DNA of 64,000 nucleotides, from contig NC_079904.1 in NCBI RefSeq assembly GCF_024868665.1, positions 4,479,807 through 4,543,806 of the forward strand. Direction: 5' to 3'. The notes under the pieces are model-generated. The model had not been told where the DNA came from, did no database searches, and saw only the letters and a program-made list of their open reading frames with translations. How positions within the stretch are numbered: the first letter of the stretch is position 1; the number at the start of each line of letters is the position of its first letter. The translations under genes and the position numbers were made by a program. This DNA comes from Triplophysa rosa. Taxonomy: Eukaryota; Chordata; Actinopteri; Cypriniformes; Nemacheilidae. Below are positions 43,696 through 55,859 of this stretch, piece after piece.

Positions 43696-44050
43696 GTTTA
43701 ACTCTAATGTCTGATGTTTCTCCGTGCGGGTTTGAAAATGGACGCAGTGTGTTTACAGTACAGCGCTGCTGTCTGATGAAGCCGGACGCCACATGACAGT
43801 TAGCTATTTAATATTTCAAAATAAAAGTCATTGGCGGTTTTTAGTTTGTAGCCATCGAGCGTGTGCGCGTCCAAACTACGTGCAATAAAATAAACAAACT
43901 TACTGAAGCGGCAAAGTTTAAACGTTAATCGCAATGGGTGACTAACGGGTAAGTAGAAGGCCACGGATCGGGACGGATAGACAAGGGTAGCGTTATTCAC
44001 GTTCACACATGAATGTAGAGCTCTTAGTTTGCAATGGGGTCCCTCTGTGA
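43696..44050 (-). promoter_or_regulatory. serinc1: serinc1 5' UTR and likely promoter side
   Basis: This is the sequence immediately upstream of the serinc1 ATG. It contains several CpGs and the GCGTGTGCGCGTCC block near 43858-43872. I see no TATA box or splice site that would force an extra upstream exon. The exact transcription start cannot be read from sequence; a second promoter-like patch lies at 44600-45060. Confidence 0.35.
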
Positions 44051-44599
44051 CATTAATTCATAAGTGTATGCTACATTGACCTTTTTTGTTTTAAATGTAA
44101 CACACGTTGTTCCAGTCAACAAATTGTGTTCCTTTTGTGTTGCCCTTGAGAATGGAAACTTCCAGTTTGTTCAATACCTATCGTTTCTTGCAATATATTA
44201 ATGTTTCTTTTTTTGCGTTTGTGGGTCGTTAACTTACCTGAAATGTAATATCCATGTTTACATTTGTGAATTTTATATTGTCCATTTAATATATTAAGTA
44301 ATTAATTACAATAATACATTACAGCTTATATCAAAAGCACTTTTATTGTGTAACTTAGAAACCCAGCATCACATGAGAATGTACTTATTTAAAGCCAATG
44401 ATTTAAAAATATATAAATTTGTTATAGTAGATGTGTATTGATTTTTTATGTTGACTATCTACAGTGAATTATTTCTTTCTTTTTTCATTTATTTTTATCT
44501 ATAAATATTTTAGACAAAAAAAATGTAACATATTTTTAAAAGAGGGAAATGTTTAGCAAGCCTGTAGTTCTCCGGCCTGTTCCTGGACAGTCTCAGCCT

Positions 44600-45060
44600 C
44601 AGACGTGAACGTTGGCTAAACGTCTGATGCACAAGGCACACTTTTCTGGAAACACTTCAGCACATTCGAAGTCGTTATCTGATTGGTTGAATTTCTCAGG
44701 ATTTCCGGGAGACGTGCGTGTCGCGTTCTTAAACGGTCCGCCTTGAAACAACACGAAGCCGTCTGATCTAAGAAGTAAGCTGTCGTGTGTACAACGGTTG
44801 CTATAAGAATTCATCACGAGCGACTATACGCTTAATTCTTTAAAGTATGCGAGGTTCACGGCATAAACTTATAATAATTTTGTTGCTGTTACCTTTTGAC
44901 ACGTTCTTGATTGTACTGTACACCGGTCTGTTACTGAGGGGACATTTCCACGCCTCTAAACATGACGCGGCACAAATCGAAACGTGATTGGTTGCTTTAC
45001 CTGTCAGTCATATGGTCTCTTGGGCGGGCCTTAGCCAAAGAAAGCGGCGAAAAGTTCCAG
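44600..45060. promoter_or_regulatory. Promoter-like patch with inverted CCAAT and GC box
   Basis: Contains two ATTGG motifs (inverted CCAAT; TGATTGGTTG near 44680 and 44985) and a GC box GGGCGGGCC near 45023, in sequence with more CpGs than its surroundings. It lies about 0.9-1.4 kb upstream of the serinc1 ATG. It could be a distal serinc1 promoter on the minus strand, or a start site for a + strand transcript. No coding exon was recognised beside it. Confidence 0.3.
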
Positions 45061-45804
45061 ACCTTCAGTATGCGAGACTAGTTCCTGGAGAACCCCCAGT
45101 AGTACCCTGTAATGGGTTTCTGTGGTCAGTCAGGGAGACCTTTCTCGTGTAGCTATTGGGGCACTTCTAGAAACAGGGTAGTGTACAGTCAGCTAATTAT
45201 TATCATTTAATATAATAGATAGATGATGTTTTAGTATAGTATATCTATGATATATTAATAAAAATCCAACTACTAATCCAACGACTGTACATTGTTTCAC
45301 GTATCATAAACAAATGCACATGAAATATGTATTGGAATTGAATTTGCTTTAATATAAATTAAAATTGAGGAATGTTTGAGATTTACAGCTGTCATGTCCA
45401 AACAATTCTGACCAACAACCTCCTTTAGTTTCAACTGCACACGATCATGAAGTTTAAATACAACACGGGGGTGAGAAAATAAGGGCAGCACTCCTATTTT
45501 TGATAAATCATTCTTTAATGGTCTATTCTAAAGGATGAGACTTCCCTTAAAAATTATTCACTAAAGAATGGAAACCTGGAACCTGGAGTTAGTTCATAGA
45601 AACAGCTGTGCTGTCATGGAAATCAAGCTGTTTCTAGGCAGGAAGGCATATGTGATTAACTAACTAGTGCATGGTGTTCTCAGAAAGTTGTTGCTAAGGG
45701 AAGCGAGTTATCCGTCTAGTACAGTATATGAGTTATAGTCTGATATGAATGCTGGATGTGTATCGGCTAATTGGCATAGCATTTAAATGTTGATAGTCAA
45801 ATTC
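45061..45804. other. Intergenic, no gene recognised
   Basis: Only a small inverted repeat is visible: AGAAACAGCT and AGCTGTTTCT around 45599-45640. Nothing else is supported. Confidence 0.4.
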
Positions 45805-45812
45805 CCCATCAA

Positions 45813-45984
45813 CAGGGCTGGACTGGGAAGAAAAATCGGCCCTGGTTTTTTTGGCCCACATCGGCCCTCCACCATTTCTGTCGACGGGGGAGGGGGGAAG
45901 TCAGCCCAAGTGTCCGTTCCGGCTCCATACGTTAGCGGCCCGTCGGGAAACCTCCCGGAACGCCAGATGGCCAGTCCGCCCCTA
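45813..45984. mobile_element. 172-bp hAT-like MITE with 8-bp duplication
   Basis: The ends CAGGGCTGGACTGG and CCAGTCCGCCCCTA are inverted. Perfect flanking CCCATCAA lies at 45805-45812 and 45985-45992. It is GC-rich compared with its surroundings. An open frame runs through it on each strand, but both are by-products of the palindromic sequence. Confidence 0.85.
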
Positions 45985-45992
45985 CCCATCAA

Positions 45993-47159
45993 GATTGTTA
46001 CAGTTTATGTAAAATTAGACAGCTTTGTTTGAAGTATGTGCGTTCCAAGGGATTAATCAAATGTATTATTTTAATGAACTTTGCATTACAATGTCTGCCA
46101 AATGCATAAATATAAACGTGATGCACTTGTTCAGACTAGAATCTGATCTAAGGTCTAAGTGTCTTTCTGTATTCCAGGTAGGTTACTAATTATATAAATT
46201 AATCTCTGGATTAAGGGATTTCTAAATCTTTCAGACTACCATATGACAGTCACATCACAATGTTTAAATTGAGGACTTTACTGTAGAAGAAACAGCTTAG
46301 ACAAACGGAATGAACTAATGTGCAGTCACTGGAACAGACCCAGCAGTATACCTCTATTATACATCTATTATGCAAGTCTAAACAATATTAATTTTCTCCA
46401 AATTAATCCTAATAAATGTAAATTAATCCCGGTAAGTAACTATAAAGGATACCTGGTCATTTGTTTAAATAGTTCGGGTTTGAAGGCATTATTTGTGCGT
46501 TTTATCTGATGTGTGAATCTATCTGACAGCAGGTAAAATTACCATATCATGTGAGACGAAGAGAAGACTGGATTATGCAAAACTCCCTCATCCACATGTA
46601 GCACAGTCCTACAGCTTTAATAGGCCAATAAACAGGTATTACACGCTCCTTTGGTGACTGCAAACCCTCAGGTGTTTGCTTTCTCTACCACCTGGCTCTT
46701 CCCAAGAGAACTGGGTTGCCTATTCACAGTTATTAACTTATTTATTTAAATAATCTTTTTAGATCAATATACTTTCTGTCTGCAGACCTCCTCTATCACT
46801 TCATAATTAAACACATGCCCTTGTGCCAGCAGAGCTCATTTTATTTTTGGAATTGACAAATGCGATGAAGTCACTGCCTTGGGGCCGTGTGGAGAGGTGA
46901 TTATCTTCGGCTTGTTCTGAGTGTGACCGTTTTGTTTGCTAAGGGAGAGGACTGTGATTGTGTAAGGTGTTTAAAGCAGTTGTAACAGGCAGATTAAGGG
47001 GTGACCCACAGTGCGGCGGGTCACTGAGTTAGTGTCTGGTAAAAATAGATCCTATAGTGCTTTGCTTAGGGAGTGTCTATAAGTGAAAGAGCCATTGATA
47101 AGTGTGATAATTCTCTGTGGCACTTGAAGCATCCAGTACACGTGAAAATGAACCATTGC
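45993..47159. other. Intergenic, no gene recognised
   Basis: AT-rich sequence without supported exon, RNA gene or bounded repeat. Confidence 0.4.
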
Positions 47160-47290
47160 AGACATTACATTTACACTTTTGGCAATTTATGCACTAAATT
47201 TATGCTTTGTGGTCCATGGGAATCAAACCGATGACCTTTGCGCTGCTAGGGCAATGGCAAACGATGCTCTCACCAACCATATTAAAACCA
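47160..47290 (-). repeat. Degraded tRNA-derived SINE
   Basis: On the minus strand GGTTTGATTCC resembles a Pol III B box, preceded by a TGGTGAGAGCA-like A-box region and GCAGCGCAAAGGTCA. It resembles the tRNA-headed SINEs of cyprinids as I recall them, diverged and inactive. Confidence 0.5.
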
Positions 47291-47479
47291 TGATATTTGA
47301 AATAAAATATATAAGATATACAAAAATATGACAATACAAAAGGTAATGAGTCCTCCAAAAACCATGGTTCTTTAACTTTTGCCACAAACCCATGGTTTAT
47401 TTATGTATAATATAAAGTTAAAGAATACCATTTTTAAATGTACAAATTTAAAAATAAGAGACATCTTATATGCTAAGTG

Positions 47480-47753
47480 AAATAAAAGGCGAGATCTACT
47501 CTTCAGCACAAAACAAACGAACGTATGCTTCTGTTTTTCTGGTTGCGTTTGAGTACCAGCGTCTGGCGCAGCGCGCTCTCGTGTGATGTCAGCGGCGCGC
47601 GGGGCAGATCTACTGCTCTCTCGCGGTGGACAGTGTCAGAGCGAAGGAGAGTCACGACGAAGATGGTCTCAATAAGCGGAGTTCCCTTCTCGGATAGCCT
47701 TTGTTGGTACTGATTCGGAGTGGACTCCTGGATAACTCGGATTCGGATTCGGA
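47480..47753 (+). other. Candidate non-coding first exon and CpG-rich promoter
   Basis: A locally GC- and CpG-rich block (GCGCAGCGCGCTCTC, GGCGCGCGGGGCAG) in an AT-rich neighbourhood. It ends at a strong splice donor, GGA|GTGAGTAC, with GT at 47754-47755. That pattern fits a transcription start plus non-coding first exon on the + strand. By vertebrate synteny the next gene after SERINC1 is PKIB, which has long 5' introns, so a pkib 5' exon is a reasonable guess. No PKIB coding exon was found downstream in this window. Confidence 0.4.
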
Positions 47754-49125
47754 GTGAGTACAGCGGCTGACGCGCGCTATAGGGATGCGGTGAGAGGTTA
47801 CAAAGCAGTAATACGCGCTCTGTTTGTGGAGAGCGTCATATGCGCTTTGAAGTTGTGCCCTGCTGTATCCAGATGCGCACGGATGCGTTACAGCTGTACA
47901 TTTAATAATACGCGTATATGTGAATGAAACGCAATACCGCGACAATAAGGGAAATGGATAAAAACACGTGTTTTGGATGGCAGTTAAACGATCTCTGTTT
48001 TCATATGGAAAATCTATTGTTCTCATTCGAGCGTAATTTGCAGTTCATGTAGGAAATGGTCATGCAATATAGCCTACCTGTCCAGTTCACTAAGCAACAG
48101 ACTGTATGTTATCTAAAACCACCTTGATGAAAGATTGTCATAAACGAAGGATAATCGTTTCAGGGACGGGTTATGCCAGAACAAGTCTTTACTGAACTAC
48201 AATACGGTTTAAATTGCATTTATTTTATTTCATAATTTATGTTTGGTGTATACTGTATGTAATCTCTCTGACCTTGAATTGGGATGAAATCTGAAAATAC
48301 ATTTGCATATAAATGGATCATTTAATAATAACTGATGTAGTTTCATATTTATCTGTTGATTATAACAGTATGCTTATTTGATTAAAAATCGTATTATACA
48401 GTGCTCCCTATGTTTTTTATGCTTAATTTCAGCAAATCTGCTTCATAGTTGTAAAGTCTTGCATCTTAGCTATATATATGCAATTGTATATTATTTAGTG
48501 CATCACATCTTTCTTTGGCGGAAAAGGGAATAAAGTTCAAATTAAACTTTTATTAAGGCAATTTCGTAACTCTTTAATTTATTTCCTTTTTAATTTCACA
48601 AGCACAGTCTACATGCCTCCAAGATATGCAAATCATATAGTGTGACATTTACAGTCATTTGCTGTTGTTACATGCAAAAAAATCGAACACTGATGTTAAC
48701 GTAAGTTAAAATGTTAAAAGTTGCCTATGAGGTACAGCATTTCATTATGTTTCCAACTCCCAAAAGAGGCATTTATGCAAGTGGACACAGTGTCCTTTCC
48801 ATTATAGCGCCAACATTTTGTTCTGGTGTAAGGGTCTTTTCCCATCGTTACTGAAGATGCTATTTTTGTATATTTTATTGGGGTTGCTGGTAATAAAAGG
48901 CTGGCATGTTTATGGTGTGTGATAATAGAGGGGTCTCCAGCGAGGTTAAATCACACATGAAATTACACATTGATAGGGCCAATCTTTCCTCAGAACAGCT
49001 TAATGACCCTCGCGAGATTTATTGACAGAGGGCAGGATGTTGTTTCCAAAGCCTGTTATTTTATTATCAGCCCATTGATATAATGTTATCTGCATTGTAA
49101 AAGTACCCTCAGAAAAAGCAGGATT
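47754..49125. other. Likely intronic sequence, no gene recognised
   Basis: The first about 200 bp remain CpG-rich (47754-47960), continuing the promoter-like block. Beyond that the sequence is AT-rich with nothing recognised. Confidence 0.4.
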
Positions 49126-49180
49126 TAAAAGAATAGTTCACCCAGAATTTAAAAATTTCATCAATTTCTGTGCCAGTCGT
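49126..49180. mobile_element. Left-end fragment of a TTAAAGGG-type MITE
   Basis: TTAAAAGAATAGTTCACCCA followed by AAATTTCATCAATTTCTGTG; only the first about 55 bp align with the family. Confidence 0.6.
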
Positions 49181-49940
49181 GGTCATCGTTCATGTTCATT
49201 GAATGAAAAGGGTGGAATTTGGATATCAGCTATACATAACTTTCTTTTTGTTTGACAGAAGATAGAAATTCAGAAGGGTTTCAAATGTTATAAAGGTGGG
49301 TTCACACTTTTGCATGAAAGCTATCCAACTAAGATTTCTCATTCCTTGTGTACGAATTAAGCTGAAGTCAAATGGGATGGAAAACAGGCAGATGTTTTCA
49401 TTTACGAAACGCCATCAGACCTCATGATTAAGAAGCTGACCCTACATATGTCAATCTAAACAGCAGAATGTTCCTCGACCACAAAACGATGTTTGTCTGT
49501 TGTGTGTTGGTACAGTAAGAGCATCTCCTGCTGGGTGCCACCCATGGAGAATCTATTTTTAATTGGCCTTGTTGATGATAACAGAAACTTTGCAGCAAAG
49601 TCTGCTGGCCGGTGAAGTTCATTGTGCTCATGGGACTATATCATTTGGCTCAGTTTATTTTCTCCATTAGTACTAGCGCTGCATTCGCACTTGCTTCTGT
49701 GTTTTCACGCTTGTGTCACAAGCAGCAGTTAGAACAGAAATGCAGATTTGATGCCCAGATTTATTTTATTTCTTTAGGCTATATGTGTACATATGTGTGC
49801 AAAGCTATTGTCTTTACAGAATGCTGTTGGTTTAGATTATTTAGATCCTTTACTATTTAGCTCATGTTGTTGTGATAGTGACAGAGTATGTTAATAGCAT
49901 TTTGCACTGGTTTTATATCAAAAGCATTGAATTTGAATAC
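49181..49940. other. No gene recognised
   Basis: Open frames at 49428-49631 and 49612-49860 have no family likeness. No repeat was recognised. Confidence 0.4.
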
Positions 49941-50217
49941 TAAAGGAATAGTTCACCTTCAAAACGAAAATTCTGTTATCATTTACTCACCCTGTTGTCA
50001 TTTTAAACCTGTGTGTTATTCTTTTTTCTGCAAAACGCAAAAGAAGATATTTTGAAACATGTTGGTAACCAAAAACCGTTGGTCCCCATTGACTTCTATT
50101 GTATGAAAACAAAACCAATGCAAGACCAACGGTTTTCTGTTACCACGTTTTTCAAAATATCTTCTTTTGTGTTCTGCAGAAGAAAGTCATACAGGTTTGA
50201 AATGACAAGAGTTTAGA
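49941..50217. mobile_element. Palindromic TTAAAGGG-type MITE
   Basis: TAAAGGAATAGTTCACC, TCATTTACTCACCCTGTTGT, AAAGAAGATATTTTGAAACA and the inverted partner TTTTTCAAAATATCTTCTTT are all present. An inner palindrome CCAAAAACCGTTGGTC / GACCAACGGTTTTCTG is unusual for this copy. The right terminus is eroded. Confidence 0.85.
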
Positions 50218-50820
50218 ACTCTTGCGAGGCAAAACTGAGCAATGATGCAATACCAGTCAAAGGCAGCTTGTGATTTGATTGATATTTTTGTCAGCTTTTC
50301 TGTTTAGTTTTGTTTGTTTTTTATGAACAGTTTTCAGACATTTCAGACACTGCCAAAAGATTTTTAACATGGCTCTCTGGAATTCTTAGTTCTAATTGGT
50401 CAAATATTCTTCTATATAATAACAGCTAAACCGCACATTATTTTAACCGTTGTCCCCAAACACTCTCACTGCACTAGTTTAATGCCTCTTGTAGTACTTT
50501 GTGATCTTTTTATTCTCGCGTTATAAAATTATTTCAGCTCAAATCAGTGTGTCAGGTCGATTTATTTTGTTATTTGGTGGTGCGTTGAGCAGGTGGTATG
50601 CTATAAACTGGTCATTATACAATGATTCTACATGGTCTTATATAAATGAAAAAAGTAAAAAGTGAAAATATAACAAACTACTGATCAATGGTAGGTCCAA
50701 TTCATATATATGTCCTATATATGTAGAGTATAACCCCTTTGTAGTTTTTTTTAAATTAGGTGCTTCAAAAGATTAGACGATATGCAACAGATCAAAACTT
50801 AGCCTTGAGGAACTGTGTCA

Positions 50821-50821
<1 letters not shown>

Positions 50822-50852
<31 letters not shown>
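50822..50852. repeat. (TC)n microsatellite
   Basis: A run of about 14 TC units preceded by CGCTCTC. Confidence 0.9.
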
Positions 50853-50859
<7 letters not shown>

Positions 50860-51022
50860 AGCTGATATTCATTCTGTTCAGCCCCTTAGAGTATCATCAA
50901 GGCTATAGTGAAACCCATGACAGCTTCTGTTCTAGTGTTTCACTGGCAAAATCTCAAGAGAGCTCAACTCTCCATTCATTTCTTCATGCGGACTGTCACA
51001 AACAATCACATTATGTAATTGG

Positions 51023-51328
51023 TTAAATGAATAGTTTGCACACAAACAAGAATTCTGTCATCCTTATCCAACTCCTAATCCAAAACCTGTATATGCCTTT
51101 TTCTTTTGAAGTACACAAAAGAAGATATTTTGTGAAATGTCTCTGTGGTTTTGTGTCCATACAATGGAAGTCAATGGTGGCCAATGATGTCTGGTTACCA
51201 AAATTCTTCAAAATATCTTCTCTTGGATTCTGCAGAGGAAGAAAGGTGATGCAATTTTGGAAGGAGATAAGTATAAGTAAATGATGAAAGAATGATGAAA
51301 AAATTGGAAGAATAAGAATCCCTTTTAA
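51023..51328. mobile_element. Palindromic TTAAAGGG-type MITE, diverged
   Basis: Internal blocks GTGTCCATACAATGGAAGTC, CTTCAAAATATCTTCTCTTG and the end CCCTTTTAA are recognisable, with more substitutions than sister copies. Confidence 0.8.
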
Positions 51329-51884
51329 ACTGTTGCCTACACAGTGCTGCAGTATAGCTATTGAGAGATATAACGCATGATGTTCATAAAAAAGCAAAAT
51401 GCATTGCAGCATATTTTCGTATATTTATAGTTTAAGGTTTAGTCCCTTGCTAATGTAATATAATTGCTTTGTGAGGTAATGGTAAAACTTTGCAATAATA
51501 AAGTCTGCTTTGCAGATTCCCAACATGGAATTGTTGGTTCAACCAACGGCGTGAGAATACTGTGACGTTGATGGATCAGAGGTGGTTTGCACCGGCACAT
51601 TCGCTAATGACGTGTGGGCTATTGTGCATCTCGCCGTATGTGGTCCATCATGGTGTTCCTCTTCAGGGTGAGGTCTTAAAGACCACACAGCGTCCTGGAG
51701 ATACGGCTTAATCTGTACTTTAGCAAGGCTCGTGTAAAGTCTAAAAGCAGAGGGTTATAAAGTGCACACGGTCCTGCTGTTATCTGTCATCTTAAATATG
51801 CGGATTTGACACGGTCATCGTCGGAGCTAAAAATAAACGGCATCAATCCAGGGAAAGAGGCTTGCTTGCCTCTGTCCTCTGCTA
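51329..51884. other. No gene recognised
   Basis: No exon or bounded repeat could be supported. Confidence 0.4.
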
Positions 51885-52105
51885 CACTGTAAAAAAAATC
51901 CCGTAAAAAAACAGATAAAGTACTGGCAGAAAATTACCAGTACATTTTCCTTTATTTTACGGACATTTCCATTAATGCTAAAATGCAAATGAATGCAGTG
52001 CAAAATGTAAAATACAGGTAAAACAACTGTAAAAATGAACACAGAAAATTCCTTCATATTAATACAGTATATTGTGCCCTATTTTTACAGCTTTTTTTTA
52101 GAGTG
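51885..52105. mobile_element. CACTGTAAAAA-type MITE
   Basis: Starts CACTGTAAAAAAAATCCCGT and ends TTTTTACAGCTTTTTTTTAG followed by AGTG, an imperfect inverted pair, with TA on both sides. The interior has ACAGATAAAGTACTGGCAG and TTTATTTTACGGACATTTCC. No coding. Confidence 0.75.
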
Positions 52106-54871
52106 TACCTGACAAAACGTCTTGCACAACAGCAGCCTCTTTTATTTGTCTGCACTTAGCCGTCTGTACCATATGTCAGATAAATAAAACAGATTGTGAC
52201 ATGTTGTGAAGCTTTACAACTCGAATAAAACCTTTGCTTGCACCGACTCAGTTGTCTGTGATGGGAATATAAGAGGACACATTCATAATGCCTCGCTATC
52301 GATCTTACACTGGAACCCTCAGAGATGTGAATTATTTATGAATGGGATCTTCATGCATCGTACGATGTGTGTGCTGTAAACCTACATTGTGTGGATTCGT
52401 GTAAGGAGAAGTGTAGTAAAAGTCAGATCAATGCTGCCTTAAGAAAGGCTTGTCCTGCGTTTGACATTTAGTTTTGGCGGAAAACACTGCAGGTCGAATC
52501 GGAACGTCTGGCATTTACACAGTTCTTCACATCCCGCAGCCTTTGCATGTTTGCATTGGACTTATTTTATTTTGCTTTTCAGCTATGACGAAAGTCACTC
52601 CAAAAATGTGACCACATCTACGCCTGGTGAGTTCGTGAACCCTATCATTACCGTTACATTGACTCATTAAGCAGGTGCTTTTGTTCAAATGAGAATCATC
52701 ACAAGCCACTTATTATGTAAAAGTCAACAATGTTCAGACTAAAGCAATGCTGAGATTCAAATGTTTGGAGGAACTAATGTGATAATGCATTAAAGTGTCT
52801 TCAGTAGTTTATTAAGAAGTGTTTCTGTTTATGGGAGTGGTTCAATAAATTGTTTGCAGAAGACTTCTTCAGCTATTTCTTGAAGGTTGTGATGGTGTCA
52901 GTAGATCAGATGAAGCTTGGAACGTCACAGAGGAGCCAGCAAGATGCCGCCAAAGCTTTTTATAATATGGGCTGTTTGGGTTTTTAACTGCTGTACTGCT
53001 ATCTAAGTTTAGGATTTAGTAGCTGTTGCACTTATAATTGTGTATCTTGGGAGTCATCTGCTTATATTTCACCTCTATCGGTGCAGTTTTAGAGCTTTAA
53101 ATCACAGGCTGAGGTTGTGAAGGTGTCACTTCCTTATGGTGGGTTGTTATTGATCAGTTTTAGTTTATCTCCACGCTTTCTCTTCGTGCCCTTCATTATA
53201 CAGCCTGTCATAAATCTTTAAAAGGTTTGTCACAGCCTCAGACACACCGTTTCCAGCCAATAATAAGGCACATAGAAAAACACTTATCCTGATAAGACAG
53301 AAAATTAAAAACTCCCTTGGACTCATTTGGGTACTTGAGAGAATTTGTTAAGCTAAGCATACAGTATATTGATTGGCTAAATAGAGCTTTAGGTAAATGC
53401 ACTCGGATTGATTTAATTTTGTTGAAGGGCTCGTTGCTTTGATGTTAATCTGTTTTGAAAGCAAAGGGAGTACATCACTTTATTGCTGCTGCTGTATTAG
53501 CATATAGTTTATTTTGGAGTCACCAAGTTTGGTTGAACTTGGAAAGATTGTAGAAAGCCAATGAGATGTCAGTCAAATGGCTCTTTTTGTTTAAGTTGGC
53601 GGTTTAAAATCATTGATAAGGTTTCTTGAGCGTTTTCAGGAAACCAGGAAAACATATGGTCGCTGTCCTTACAAAACCTCGTACGTCCAAATTCAGGAAA
53701 TTATTTTTCAGGAAATGTTTAAGCGATTAATAGTTTGTTGTCAAAGTTGACACTTTTTAATACTTTCTATTGGTTAGATATTTGCACAAAATAAAAACTG
53801 TGACAAACATAAAGGGTGGCTAATGATAATGATTTATGAGATAAAAAAATAAGAAATATGGAGATACAAGGTTTCAGAAGGACAGCAGCAATATGCTAGG
53901 TTGTTTCAGCCCATGGTTGGGTCAAATATGGACTTTGGGATTGTCTGTATTTTGCCCAGTAACCCAGCATTTTTATAGTGTGAATGGGATTGCTAAAGTG
54001 TACTGAGTATTTTTTTCATTTACATAAACCTTTATTTGTATATATGAGACATGTTACAATTGTAAAAGCACACCGTCTCAGTATTATGTTTGTCTTTGAA
54101 AGCCTCACAAAAACCATCTGAAAAAAGAATCTGATAAATGCAACTTTGCCCTTCTTTGGTATTTCAGCAGCATCCAGCCCACGTTGATGGTGCGTCACTG
54201 AGTGAGATCTTTGTTTGAGGAGGCACACAGCCAATGGGAAAAGTGTCCTCTGGGGAGTCACAGTGCAGGGAACCAGGGGTTTGCCTTTTAAACATGAGAC
54301 GATGAATCACATGTAATCTGTGCTTTGTTCTTCCATCCAACACGTATGGGCTTTGCCCCCAGCTGCCGGCATCCGCTATAAATAGGAATAGATTGAAACC
54401 TTTTTGTTGGGCTAACCTCCCGTTCATCTTCAAATCACTGCTGCTGAGTATGTATCTGATCCTCTCTGCGTGATTGGATGTGACTTGGCTCATGTTATTT
54501 TTGGCCACACATGTGATTCGATGCAGTAAACAGCTCTGATGACTAGGGGAATAGCTGGCGACATCTTTACAATGCTGCACTAATTGGCTTTGTTCTCCAA
54601 ACACAGATGTGTCGTGAAGGCGTTGTATCGTGTGAATGAGTGTTGGGTTAAATGAATTGGATCAGACCTCATGTAGACCTTTTTGAAGGTGTTTAATTAC
54701 AACGTACAGAGAAATTTGGTGTGTTCGAGGTCCACGGATGTGACATTTTCTGTCGAAACTTGAAATATAAATTCTCAAAGAATGTATTTATTATCAATAT
54801 ATAGAACCATCTGTTTATGTTTTACTAAACCCCTTATGATGGAATCCAGACATCAGAAAAATATCAGTCTA
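52106..54871. other. No gene recognised; MITE fragment at 53905-53975
   Basis: Contains a fragment related to 8972-9131 at 53905-53975. An open frame on the minus strand (54164-54604) has no recognised domain. No splice-bounded conserved exon is seen. Confidence 0.4.
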
Positions 54872-55133
54872 CACTCTTAAAAATAAAGGTGCTTAAAAGG
54901 TTCTTCACAGCGATGCCATAGAAGAACCATTTTTGGTTCCACAAGGAGCCATTCAGCCAAAGGTTCTTTAACCATCTCTTTCTTACTTTTTTATCATCTG
55001 AAGAACCTTTTTTTCGCCACAGAGAACCTTTTGTGAAACAGAAAGGTTCTGCAGATGTTAAAGGTTCTTCATGGAACCAAAAAGTTCTTCTATGGCATCG
55101 AAGAACCTTTTGAAGCACCTTTTATTAAGAGTG
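54872..55133. mobile_element. Palindromic CACTCTTAAAAATAAAGG-type MITE
   Basis: A nearly fully palindromic 262-bp element: left CACTCTTAAAAATAAAGGTG, right CACCTTTTATTAAGAGTG, with TA on both flanks. Repeated GGTTCTTC / GAAGAACC motifs run through it, for example GCGATGCCATAGAAGAACC and its inverted partner GTTCTTCTATGGCATCG. Confidence 0.88.
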
Positions 55134-55502
55134 TATGCACAAGTTTTCTATTTAAAAAAGAGATGAATTCATGCGTTCGATATGACAAAAGATTTTAAAA
55201 CACATACTTTGTAGAATTTCTGTGAATTAAAACCAATAGAACCAGAACCAATATTACCCAACAAATGGAGAATGCATGGCTCTTCATAGAACATATGATA
55301 GATATTTATTTTCATTTTCATTTGCCAATTTATAAGGAATATGGACCATAATGGATGTGACAATTCACTTGGAAAATTGTGCTTTAATACCACAAAAAGA
55401 TTCTTTAAAAACTTTGAGAGACTTATGGGTATTTAAGCCACCAAATATTAACTTTTGACTTATCAGTATGGTGAAAACCTTTGGTAAAAAAAAAACTTCA
55501 TC

Positions 55503-55859
55503 TTAAAGGGACAGTTCACCCAAAAATAAAAATTCTGTCATCATTTACTCACCCTCGAGTTGTTCCAAATCTGTATAAATTTCCTTGTTCTAATGAACAG
55601 TTCTTGGCCACCATAGTAGGAAAAATAGCAATGGTATCAAAAGTGCCCCAGAACTGTTTGCTTTCTTGTGTTCAACAGAACAAAGGATTTATAAAGCAAT
55701 TTTCCCACTATTGTAGTCAATGGTGGCCAAGAACTGTTTGGTTACAAGCATTCTTTCAAATATATTTCTCTGTGTTCATCAGAACAAAGAAATGTATATA
55801 GATTTGAGGGTGAGTAAATGAAGACAGAATTTTCATTTTTGGGTGAACTGTTCTTTTAA
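55503..55859. mobile_element. Long-form TTAAAGGG-type palindromic MITE
   Basis: TTAAAGGGACAGTTCACCCA to TTGGGTGAACTGTTCTTTTA, with the alternative core GGCCACCATAGTAGGAAAAA and its inverted partner. It is in the same subfamily as 34685-35103 and is well preserved. Confidence 0.9.

Noticed and set aside
45783..46032. Open frames on both strands with proline/glycine-rich products
   Set aside because: By-product of the GC-rich 172-bp MITE.
47160..47290. A functional tRNA gene
   Set aside because: Only a B-box-like stretch is recognisable and no cloverleaf can be formed; it fits a decayed SINE.
54164..54604. 146-codon minus-strand frame
   Set aside because: No domain, no conserved start or splice sites, and low-complexity similarity only.
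54864..55118. 84-codon minus-strand frame
   Set aside because: Lies entirely inside the palindromic MITE 54872-55133.
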